Translations under genes and position numbers: made by a program
The notes under the pieces: generated by a model
The model's database searches: none
Told to the model about the DNA's origin: nothing
What the model saw: the letters and a program-made list of their open reading frames with translations, nothing else
Shown here: positions 7,384 to 15,700 of the stretch, piece by piece
Numbering within the stretch: the first letter of the stretch is position 1
Layout of the letters: every line of letters starts with the position of its first letter
Origin: a virus
DNA: 22,112 bases
Strand: one strand, 5' to 3'
IMG/VR virus record: IMGVR_UViG_3300043449_001774
Location: 1-22,112 of that record

Positions 7384-7966
7384 AGCTGACCGGACCATCA
7401 AGGTCGTGGGCCAGGATCCCAGTCTTCGCAACTGGGGTCTTGCGGTGGGCACCCTGAATCTGGAAACCAAAAAACTGAAGATCGAATTCCTGGATCTGAC
7501 CAACCCCGAGCTCCCCAAGGGCAAACAGGTTCGCCAGAACAGCTCCGATCTTGAGTCCGCATTCCAGCTCTACCAGGGAGCCATTTCCGCTTCAGAGGGC
7601 GCACAAGCGGTCTTCGTAGAAGTTCCCGTCGGCAGCCAGTCCGCAAGGGCCATGGCTTCCTACGGCATCTGCGTGGGCGTTCTCGGGGCACTTCGAGCCA
7701 ACGGTATTCCCTTTTTCGAAGTGACCCCCACCGAGGTCAAGCTTGCATCGGTAGGCAACAAGACAGCCACCAAGCAAGACATGATCCGGTGGGCCATGGC
7801 TGCGCATCCCGAAGCCAACTGGCCCATGTACAAGCAAAACAGCAAGGCCATGGTCAGCGAGGCGAAAGCCGAGCACATGGCCGATGCCATTGCTGCCATC
7901 TACGCAGGTCTGGCCTGCAATTCGTTCAAACAAATGCTGCCTTTCATCGCAGCAAAACCGCACTAG
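7364..7966 (+). CDS. RuvC-like Holliday junction resolvase/nuclease
   Basis: From the ATG at 7364 the protein is 200 aa with an RNase H-like RuvC core. The first strand is KVVGQDPSLRNWGLAVG (Asp18). A second strand AVFVEVPVGS carries Glu86. A C-terminal helix EHMADAIAAIYA supplies His171 and Asp174. These acidic residues match the metal-binding site of RuvC-type junction-resolving enzymes. It would cut branched DNA from phage recombination or replication before packaging. The frame stays open upstream to 7322, but that stretch lies in the previous gene and is Arg/Pro-rich, so 7364 is preferred. It overlaps the preceding gene by 20 bases. The fold is fairly certain; junction specificity is inferred. 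Confidence 0.82.
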   Translation: MSLSSTEADRTIKVVGQDPSLRNWGLAVGTLNLETKKLKIEFLDLTNPELPKGKQVRQNSSDLESAFQLYQGAISASEGAQAVFVEVPVGSQSARAMASYGICVGVLGALRANGIPFFEVTPTEVKLASVGNKTATKQDMIRWAMAAHPEANWPMYKQNSKAMVSEAKAEHMADAIAAIYAGLACNSFKQMLPFIAAKPH

Positions 7967-7973
7967 GATCATC

Positions 7974-8351
7974 ATGCAAATCCAGCTCAAACAAGCCGAA
8001 ATCGTCATCGCTCTGAAGATGTACATCGTCAGCCAAGGCATCATCCTGGCAGGCAAGGAAGTGGGCATCTCGTTCACCGCCGGCCGCAAGGAAGCCGGTG
8101 TGTTGGCCGACATCTCCATTGAAGATCCCGCTGCCGTCAGCGTTGCCGCCTACGGCATCCCCGTGGATGCCCCTGCTGTTGAAGAGGCTCCCAAGCCTGT
8201 GGCAGCAGCAGCAGTGGCCCAGCCTACTGCCGAAACCGTCGCAGCAATGGAAGAGGCACGCGAAATAGCTGCAGCAGAAACCGCTGTGGCTGAAGAGCCT
8301 CCTTTTGCCACTGAAGCACCAGTGGCCAAGGCCAACAGCCTGTTCAGCTAA
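7974..8351 (+). CDS. Conserved phage protein with Ala/Glu-rich linker and NSLFS tail
   Basis: The ATG at 7974, just after an AGGA that overlaps the RuvC-like stop, gives 125 aa. Residues 1-52 form a compact domain (EIVIALKMYIVSQGI, GKEVGISFTAGRKEAG, VLADISIED) seen in small phage proteins of unknown role. Residues 60-118 are Ala/Glu/Pro/Val-rich, acidic and probably disordered. The end, AKANSLFS, closely matches the PTNSLFA tail of the SSB-like protein at 5257-5991. A longer in-frame start at 7884 lies inside the RuvC-like gene and is unlikely. The layout of folded head, acidic linker and short conserved tail suggests a tethered partner of the replication machinery; this is inference. Confidence 0.75.
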   Translation: MQIQLKQAEIVIALKMYIVSQGIILAGKEVGISFTAGRKEAGVLADISIEDPAAVSVAAYGIPVDAPAVEEAPKPVAAAAVAQPTAETVAAMEEAREIAAAETAVAEEPPFATEAPVAKANSLFS

Positions 8352-8363
8352 TCAGCTGACGGG

Positions 8364-8585
8364 ATGGGCTTTCTCAAAGGTGTCGGCTACGCCATAGCCG
8401 CAACTTTCGTGGTGGTGGTCCTGGGCGTCGTAGGCGCAATCGTTTCAGCAATTACTGCTGCATTCGGAGCAATCGTCAGCGCAATTGCTGTGATAGCTTT
8501 CGTGTCTTACTGCATCCAGGACTACTGTGAAACCAAGAAGACCCGCCCCACCACAGGTGAGCAAGGAAGAGAACCCGAGCGCTGA
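8364..8585 (+). CDS. Small membrane protein, two predicted transmembrane segments
   Basis: The 73-aa product has two hydrophobic segments, about residues 8-30 (YAIAATFVVVVLGVVGAIVS) and 33-50 (AFGAIVSAIAVIAFVSYC). A charged cytoplasmic-type tail (ETKKTRPTTGEQGREPER) follows. The Shine-Dalgarno is weak (GACGGG). It lies 12 bases after the preceding stop, on the same strand. A hairpin of two short helices is compatible with a holin-like or membrane-perturbing protein, but no lysis genes are adjacent, so no function is assigned. Confidence 0.6.
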   Translation: MGFLKGVGYAIAATFVVVVLGVVGAIVSAITAAFGAIVSAIAVIAFVSYCIQDYCETKKTRPTTGEQGREPER

Positions 8586-8622
8586 GCTTGAGAACCTCTT
8601 TCTGCGACCACCTAGTTACCCC

Positions 8623-8626
8623 GGAG
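8623..8626 (+). promoter_or_regulatory. Ribosome-binding site deciding the start of the H-NS-like gene
   Basis: GGAG lies five bases before the ATG at 8632. It supports this start over the open extension to 8527, which overlaps the membrane-protein gene and is not H-NS-like. Confidence 0.65.
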
Positions 8627-8631
8627 TACCC

Positions 8632-8943
8632 ATGGCCAGCAAGCTAGATGAACTCCAACAGAAGATCGCAGCCCTTCAACAGGAACACGATGAGCTGTTG
8701 GCAAGTCAGAAGTCAGAAGCTATAGAACAGATCAATGCAATGATCAAAACCTATGGCATCAAACCACACCTGCTCGACTTTGGTGGGCCCACAGTGGGTC
8801 GGACTCCAATCCGATCCACCACCAAGCCAGCAATCAAATATCGCAGCCCGAGTGGTTCATGGTCAGGTCGTGGGCGCAAACCGAAATGGGTGGATGACCA
8901 CCTGAAAAGTGGCGGTACACTCGACGACTTTCTCGTCAAGTAA
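8632..8943 (+). CDS. H-NS-family DNA-binding protein (phage-encoded)
   Basis: The 103-aa protein has the two-part H-NS plan. Residues 3-42 are a heptad-rich coiled coil (LDELQQKIAALQQEHDELLA) for oligomer formation. A basic linker follows. Residues 69-102 are the DNA-binding domain with KYRSPSGSWSGRGRKPKW and LDDFLV. The GRGRKP loop is the AT-hook-like element that reads the minor groove of AT-rich DNA in this family, and the WSGRGR form is typical of betaproteobacterial H-NS relatives. It may coat phage or host DNA, or mix with and disturb host H-NS. It is the last protein gene before the large RNA and faces the same way. Confidence 0.85.
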   Translation: MASKLDELQQKIAALQQEHDELLASQKSEAIEQINAMIKTYGIKPHLLDFGGPTVGRTPIRSTTKPAIKYRSPSGSWSGRGRKPKWVDDHLKSGGTLDDFLVK

Positions 8944-8972
8944 CCCAAGCCCGGCATTGTCTGCAGGAGGGC

Positions 8973-8980
8973 TATAAAAT
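8973..8980 (+). promoter_or_regulatory. Candidate -10 element for the large noncoding RNA
   Basis: TATAAAAT lies 29 bases after the H-NS-like stop and just before the structured region. No good -35 box is present at 17 bases. TTGTCT at 8957-8962 is only 10 bases away. GTCTGC (8959-8964) and GCAGAC (8984-8989) also form an inverted repeat around it. It may be a weak sigma-70 promoter needing an activator, a site for the phage's own middle RNA polymerase, or not a promoter at all. Confidence 0.3.
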
Positions 8981-9242
8981 CCGGCAGACCGACTCATCCC
9001 CGTAAGGGATGATCATCATGAAGGTGGATTGACAGCGAGAAGGGCTACAGCACGAAGGGTTTGATCCCCGTGGCTGGGCACCCTCGGTAGCGCACTGGCC
9101 AGTGACAGTCCACCCCCATGATGAAGCGAAGTACAAGCGAGATCACGTTACCTTGGGCAACGAAACCAAGGTGTAAGGGCCTGTGGCTGAAGTCGGTACG
9201 ATACCAAGGGTCAACGGTGGACCTGGGCAGGCAAAGACCGAG

Positions 9243-9264
9243 ACATCCCGGAGAGACGGGAACC
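9243..9264 (+). repeat. GAGAGA-loop hairpin, copy 1
   Basis: ACA-T-CCCG-GAGAGA-CGGG-A-ACC. CCCG (9247-9250) pairs with CGGG (9257-9260), extended by T9246-A9261. It abuts the 19-bp helix that begins at 9262, so the two could stack end to end. Confidence 0.85.
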
Positions 9265-9356
9265 ATCAAGCAAGCCACTGAGCCTGGGAGTCGCGCTCCG
9301 GGTCGTTTCAGATGACAACAGCCGGAAGGCTAATTGGCAGTGGCTTGCTTGATGGT
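9262..9356 (+). other. 19-bp perfect RNA helix with capped subdomain
   Basis: Bases 9262-9280 are exactly complementary to 9338-9356 with no mismatch. The 57 bases between contain a GGAG/CTCC hairpin (9287-9290 with 9296-9299) and an AGCC-GGAA-GGCT stem with a GNRA tetraloop (9320-9331). Such a long uninterrupted helix in a noncoding stretch strongly supports a folded RNA. Confidence 0.85.
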
Positions 9357-9561
9357 GACTCGTAGCACAGCCGATCCTGTGTGTAAGCCCTTGTCGTAAC
9401 TACATGCCAATGTGGGGGCTACGATTGGCCACCATCAACCAATTACTCTCACAGGTTCGCCTGTGACTTGTCGGCCCAAGATACGGGGTGCCGCACAAGC
9501 TGGATTGCTTGTAATGTGCGACATGAGAACGCCTGGAGTCAGAAGTCCAGCAGAACGGCGT

Positions 9562-9584
9562 GACATTCCGGAGAGACGGAAACC
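9562..9584 (+). repeat. GAGAGA-loop hairpin, copy 2
   Basis: GACA-TTCCG-GAGAGA-CGGAA-ACC. TTCCG (9566-9570) pairs with CGGAA (9577-9581). Compared with copy 1, the C9247-G9260 pair is replaced by T9567-A9580, a compensating change that keeps the stem. Confidence 0.85.
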
Positions 9585-9682
9585 AAACATCAACGAGCAG
9601 CGGTAATACACGATCTACCAGCATGAGTCGCCAGAGTACGCGTAAACCTCTGGGGCAAGCAACAGTGCATGAACATTCGTGT

Positions 9683-9711
9683 GACACCCCGGAGAGAAAC
9701 GGGGAGGAACC
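9683..9711 (+). repeat. GAGAGA-loop hairpin, copy 3 (loop extended)
   Basis: GACA-CCCCG-GAGAGAAA-CGGGG-AGGAACC. CCCCG (9687-9691) pairs with CGGGG (9700-9704) and the loop is two bases longer than in copies 1 and 2. It lies directly before the terminator stem. Confidence 0.8.
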
Positions 9712-9740
9712 CCCCAGGTAACACTGGGGGGTTTTTCTTT
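9708..9740 (+). terminator. Strong intrinsic terminator at the 3' end of the large RNA
   Basis: AACCCCCCAG (9708-9717) pairs with CTGGGGGGTT (9724-9733) around GTAACA, then TTTTTCTTTT. It is oriented for rightward transcripts. The T run touches the stop codon of the convergent virion RNA polymerase gene (stop at 9740-9742). In the leftward direction the hairpin is not followed by a T run. Confidence 0.95.
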
Positions 9741-12700
9741 TACTTGATCAGCGCCATCGATGCTGCCACCGCCGGCAGCTCGTCGATCACACCAAAGCCC
9801 TGCAGTGCACCCGATCGGAACGGATTGTTTCCGAAGTGGTGGATCCAGGAGCTGTCCAGAACGATGGGTCCGAGATCCACGAGCTGGCCCAATGCAGCCA
9901 ATCCCAACACCCTTGCAGGATTCTCACGAAGCGTATCCACAAGCACACGCTGAATGCGCAGGAAATACTTGCTGAACGGTGTGAAGCCCATGTCGTCGGT
10001 GTACTGCAGCGTGCGGTGCATCGGCACGTCGTAATTCACAAACGAATCCGAAGCCTCCTGGATCGCATCTTCATGCGTGAGCGGGTTCTCCGCGCGCGTG
10101 GTCAGGTGCTGATAAAGCGCATACCGAGCCACGAAGTCCGAGAGCTGCGTGGTTTTGCTCAGGAACTGGTAGGCCTTGGTGTCCCGGGTCATGAACACGT
10201 TGCGCCCCACCGTCTTCAAGCCCTCGGGCACACGGTTGGTGATGCCCTCGGTCTTGCGCTGCAAGAGCGTCTTGTACGAGTAGATGTCTTCGTCGGCCGC
10301 CACGTCTTCCACGATGGTCGGCATGAGGCCGGCATCGATCAGTTTTTTCACCGGGTTGCGATCGATCCGGTCACGCAGCTCCACCACCTGGTCGCGCATC
10401 TGCGCGTCCTTGCCCTGGGTGTACCCCAACTCGAGTTTCGTCTGCAGCTCCATCAGCTTGCGGGAATCTTCCTGATAGGCCATGGCCCCTTTGATCGCCA
10501 CGAGCTGGTGCTTCCAGCGGTCATCCACACCCTTGGCAAACAGCAGCGAGTCGTTGCTGTAGATGTTGCCCAAGAGCGTGAAGATGTTCTTCACCACGAT
10601 CACGTCCTTGATGGCTTGCACGATCTCCATCCAGCCGCGCTCGCCTTTGGCCAGAGCCACGCCCATGCGCTTGGCAAAGTCATCGGCCTGCTGCTCGTCC
10701 ATGCCCCGGGTCTTCGCATAGAGGTGAAACACGTTGCGGGCGATTCTCTGCACGCCGTCCAGGGCAGCGCGCTCCTTGCGAAGGAAGTCCGCCGCGCTCA
10801 GCTTGCGGTACCCAAAGAAGATGTCCAGCGAGTCCTTGCGCACGTACATCCCGTCGATGCCCCAGATCTTGCGCACCGCGCGCTTGGTGCCATCGGGCAG
10901 CATCTGCCAGAGCTCGCGCATCTCGGGATCCTTGCTCTTGGCCCCCACCATCACATAGGCATCGCTGTTGTAGGAGTGGTCTTCTCTGTACTGCTCGCGC
11001 AGTGCACCGATCGCCTTTTCGTTGCTCTCCTGGCTCGACACCTTGTCGAAGATCGAACCGGCCAAGGTACCCAGCACCTGGTCGAAGCGGTTGTCGCGCT
11101 CCAGCAGATCGTCCTTGGTCTTGGCCTGCATCAGGTAGCGCCAGTTCACGATCTGGCCCTTGTCGTTGTAGACCGGAGCCAGATTGCTTCGGCGCTCCTT
11201 AGACATGTCGCGGCCTGGGTCGATGACAGTCTGCAGGTTGTCCAGCTTCGCGTTGGTGATGCTGGCCTGAAGCTGGGCATTACCCAGCCCCGTGTTGTTG
11301 CGCACGTCCATGTAGCCGCTGTGCACCGAGGAGCCCTTGGACTGCATGCTGGTGAGCGACATGATGCCGGACAGCCACGGGGCCAAGCCACCGTCTCTGA
11401 GCACATAGATGTTGCGCAGCTCGGCGCTGGGGTCCGCCGGGTCGGCATAGACCTTGGCACCCTTGCTGTAGCCCTGGGCCATCAGGCGCTGGCCATCGGC
11501 CACGTTGGCCGTGGTCACCTTGGTGTGCGGGTTCACGATGTCGGGCGTGTAGCCGTGCTCCATCAGCATGGGGTTGCCGTTGAACAGCCGCTCCAGTGAA
11601 TCCTGCTCCAGCTTCTGGTGAACTTTCAACAGGAAATCCACACCGTTTTCCCCATCCGTGCGCCCGTTCTCGGCGCGCAGGATCTCCTTGGCCATGGCCT
11701 TCTCATTGGCATGGCTGTAGCGCAGCGCGTAGAGCGAAACCAGCGCAGTGATGACGGGCTCGGCAGCCTTGGCCTCTTCCTCGCTGACCAGATTCGTGTA
11801 CTGGGTGCCGGCCAGGCGCGCAATCGCATGCCCGTTGAGCATCAGAACGTCCAGCGGGTTGCCGCCGGTGGCCTTGTAAAAGCCCAAACCATTGGCCTGC
11901 TGCACGTACAGCGACTTGGCCCGGGTGTTCAGCCGCGCTTCGAACGAGGCGATGGCCTTGGTGAGCTCGGCCGGTGTGCTGAGCAGCTTGTCCATCTCGG
12001 CCAGAGTGAAGTGGGCCAGCAGATTGTGGGCACCGGTGCGCATGAACACGTTCGTGACGCTGGTCGTTTGCTCCTTGGTGAACGACGCCCCATTCTTGAA
12101 CGCCTTGACTGCCATTGCCGCGTGCTCGGTGATCAGCTTTTTACGCTGGTTTTCCCGATGCTTGACTTCGCGCAGCAACGCCCCAAATGCCTGGATTGGT
12201 CCCTTCAATTCATTCAGCAGGCCAGCCCCCAGACCATCACGCTCCTTGAACTGGGCATCGCGCACTTTGCGCAGGCTCTCCATGTACTGATCCGCATAGC
12301 CCCCGGCCACTGTCCGGGCCAGCGTTCCAGTGGCGCGCACCACGGCACTTGAGCTGTCACGCACCATGTCGGAGTTCAGCGCGGCCGTGGCCTTCTCACG
12401 CAGCGACTCGGTCACCCGCTTCACACCGCGCTCGATCGGATCGATGTAGCGGTTGCCGTCCTGCTTCAGGATCAGCGCATGGCGCTTCTTGGCCTCGATG
12501 TCCACCAGCTGCCCCACCAGGGCCTGCAGTTTCTCGTCGGCCACCTGTCCGCCAAAGACATGCGTCACCTTCTCGCTGAAGAAGGCCAGCACTTTTTCGT
12601 AGATGTTGACCAGTCGGTCGAACAGCGTGTTGCCATCGCCAAACTCACGGGTATCGGCCAGCGTATTGAACTTCAGCAGCTTGTTGAACTTCTGATTGGC

Positions 12701-15700
12701 CAGGCCTAGTGCCGCAAAGCGGGCCAGGTAGTCCGAACGCTCGCCGTTGTCCGTCGTCATGCTGAAGACAAAGTCGTAATCGGCCTGCGATGCGAAGTCC
12801 GAAGGCTTCAGTGTCGCGCGCGCCTCGGCATAGAGCTTGGTCAGCTCCTTGTAGACCATCGTGGTGGTGGCATCGTTGCCCTCCAGCGCAGCCTTGACGG
12901 TCAGCTCCACCTGTTGCATGGCGAAGTCTTCCTGCGCGCTGCCGGCAAACCCTGATGCCACGATCGCAGAAGCGAACGGAGCGCGCCCTGTTTCGATGGC
13001 CTTGAGCCAAACGGCCAGAGGGTTGTTGGCTTCGGTCTTGCGCATTGCCGCGGCAAACGCACCAAACGGGCCGTGCAGGGCCTCAACGATGCCGGACAGC
13101 AGATTGCCCAGGTGTTCCTGGAAAACGGGCTCCACGGCCCCGTTATCGAGCCCCTGCAGAATCTCCAGTGTGGTGTACGACTCGATTCTCTCGTCGGCCT
13201 CCATGTAGAAGTCCATCGAACGCTTGGGCTTGTCCTTGAAAGCAGCCGCTTCGGTGAACAAACCTGACACGTTGCTGACCAGAACAGCCATGCCGTTCTC
13301 GATCTCGGCGTCGGGACGGCCCAACAGCATCTCGGTCAGCGTCGCGATGAACTTCTGAAGCCCGTTGAGCAGAGTGTTGCCTCGGGTCTTGGATGGCATG
13401 GAGATTTTTTCCAGAACACCTTTCTGGAACTCCTCGTTCGTCAGGCCATAGGCCACGAACTCCTGGATGTCGCCCAGGGCAGCTTTAAAGCGTTGCTTTT
13501 GCTCATCGGTAGCCACTTCCATGGCTTTTGCGCGCAGATCTTCGAGCTCGGCAATCAGCGCCTTGGCTTCGGTCGATGGGCTCTCGATCGTGTAGGCGAT
13601 CGCCGCATGCACCATCTCGTGCAGCAGCAAGCCATCGTTCAACTGGGAGAGCACGTACTCGGGGCTCTTCACATAGATCTCTTCCTTGCCGGCCTTCAGC
13701 GAATACCAGCCCAGCGCCCGGGCACTGCCCATGCCCAGCACTTCGTCCTGGGTGGTCTTGGCCGTCACGTATTTGAAAGTCAGGTTCGGGCTGAGTGTCT
13801 TGCTCAGCAGGTACAGGATCTTGCGGTTCACCGGCGACAGCCGGCCAGGCTGCGACAGGAATGCCACAACCTCGCCCGAAGTCGGGTTGGGGTTGGCTTC
13901 GAAGAAAGCCACCAGCGCAGGATCACTGGCCTTGCGGGCCTGGCCAAGTTTGCCGAACGGCGTTTCGGTGACCTGAGGCTCAGCGGCCTTGGCCTGGATC
14001 TCCTCAACCTTGGCCTGAGCGTCTGCCACCGGCGCGCCGTTGGTCATGTCCATGAAGTCGAACAGGGTCTTCTCATCCGCAGCGGTCATCTTGCTGGGCA
14101 GCGAGTTCAGCATGGCCACGGCCATGTCCCGGTCATCCTTGGTGACGGCATAGCTGCCACCATCGAATGCGTACTGGTCCACCGAAGTCCACTGCGACAT
14201 CGCTTCGAGCTTGGTCTTGTTGGCCAGCAGTGCGGCGTTGAAGACTTCATAAACCGCCATGGGAACCACGGACACCGCAGGCGTCTCGCCCTTGGTGCGG
14301 TTCTCCTGCTTTTTCAGCACAGCCATCAGATTGGCCTTGGCCGCAGGGCTGAGCTTGCCTTCACCGTCCAGCGCCACAATGCCGCGCACCACCTGCATCA
14401 GCGCCTCATGCGCCGCATCGAGCGGGGAATAGTTGAGCAGGCTGTCCCAGGTGTTCTCGTTCATGGCCTGCGAAGTCGAAGCCAACGAACCAATGCCATC
14501 ACCCACCGCGTCGTGCACGTTCAGAATGTTGCGGCCCAGTTGGGTGCTGTGCGAGATCTTGCTGTCCAGCGCCTGGGTCGAGCCGGAGATGGCCATCACC
14601 CCGGGCGATGTCTGCTGCATGGCCTGGCCACGCACGGTGAGCTGGCTGGCACCGGTTGCCAGCTTGGTACCGAACTTCACCTCCACCGTGTAGCTGGGGC
14701 TGTTCACGGTGCCGCGCTCTTTCTTGGCCAGCAGGATGCCGTTGTTGATGTTGCCATCGTCCGTCGACATGGCCGTGTGCATCACAGGGGCCATGGACTT
14801 CATGCGCTCTTGCAGCTCGCGCTCTTGCTCCATGCTCAGATCGTGGATCGGAGCGCCCTTGTTCACCGGGATCCCCAGCGACTGGATCATTTCTTTGCGC
14901 ATGGCCTGGTACACGGCGTCGTAGAGCTCGTAGCTCAGCTGGGTCGTGTTGGTCAGCAGGCGGGTCTTTTCCAGCAACGGGCCAAACGATTCCTTGATCG
15001 TCTCGGTTGCAGTCTCACCGACCGTCTGCGTGTAAGCCTTCTCCAATGCCTTGGTCTGCCACTTGTTCAGCTCGGTGCGCATGTAAAACGCAATGGGCTG
15101 GCCAACAGGCAACGGTTTCTGTTTGCCTGCCTTCAACAGCACGTTCAAGCTGCTCACGAACGCATCGATCTTTTGCTGCGATGAGGATTCTCTGGAGAAC
15201 ACCTCGAACTGCGCGTAGATGCCGTCCACATAGGCGGCTGCCATGTTCTGCTGAATCTTCTTGAAGCCCGAGCCATAGTTCAAAGGGTTCAGCGCAGTCT
15301 TCAGCAGGTTGCGCCCACCCTTGGTGACGTTGCCCTCTTCATCGACCGGCACCTTGGAGGTGGCCCAGATGGCGGAAACCAGCTCAGCAAACTTGGGGTC
15401 GGCCGCAGACTGGGCAGTGATCGCTTCGTCCACCAGCTTGGCATTGGACTCGTAGATGTCGGTGTTGCCATTGCCGTACCACTCGCTGTACTTCTGGGCA
15501 ATGCTCTTGGCCGTGTAGATGCCGCCGCGCTCAAGGAGCGAGTTCAGCAGATCGGCCGACATGGCCGCGCCGTACAGGACGTGGTTCAGGATCGAGCCGT
15601 TGGACACGCCGTCCACTTCACCCATCAGGTTGGTGGTGAACTGCTCGGCATTGGTGTCCACTGCCTGCTGATAGCGCGCATAGGCAATCAGGGCGGCCAA

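Larger units (their letters stand above)
8987..9736 (+). ncRNA. Large structured noncoding RNA, about 750 nt (GOLLD/ROOL-like in size and setting; class unproven)
   Basis: There is no credible protein gene for about 800 bases, yet the + strand is dense with complementary segments. Helices seen by eye: 8994-9000 with 9006-9012 (7 bp); 9023-9031 with 9106-9114 (9 bp) enclosing the hairpin 9051-9072; 9150-9156 with 9166-9172; 9262-9280 with 9338-9356 (19 bp, perfect) enclosing a GGAA tetraloop stem (9320-9331); 9360-9366 with 9418-9424; 9449-9455 with 9460-9466 around TTCG; 9495-9500 with 9507-9512; 9529-9533 with 9557-9561. AAGGGC (9175-9180) can pair with GCCCTT (9387-9392), crossing the 9360/9424 helix as a pseudoknot. 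Three hairpins share a GAGAGA loop. An intrinsic terminator closes it. GOLLD RNAs (about 800 nt, phage-borne) are the nearest known class by size and context. The 5' end is approximate. Confidence 0.85.

Noticed and set aside
7884-7973. Longer N-terminus for the 125-aa protein
   Set aside because: It lies wholly inside the RuvC-like gene; the ATG at 7974 has an AGGA and starts the conserved domain.
8527-8631. Longer N-terminus for the H-NS-like protein
   Set aside because: It overlaps the membrane-protein gene and adds Pro/Arg-rich sequence foreign to H-NS; the ATG at 8632 has GGAG at the right distance.
9045-9687. Small open frames in the noncoding region (9045-9278 and 9400-9687 minus, 9118-9315 and 9412-9606 plus)
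   Set aside because: They lack ribosome-binding sites and protein-like composition, and they run across predicted RNA stems including the 19-bp helix.
8987-9736. Group I or group II intron, tmRNA, RNase P or tRNA as explanation for the large RNA
   Set aside because: I see no group I core elements, no group II domain V, no tRNA arms with a T-loop, and no split gene on either side. The HNH gene is 5 kb away and linked to the primase.
9836-11599. Long + strand open frame (587 codons) opposite the virion polymerase gene
   Set aside because: It is His/Leu/Val/Gln/Arg-rich with no domain and is the antisense shadow of biased codons in the opposite gene. The same holds for 13493-15184, 16181-17569 and 18428-19663.
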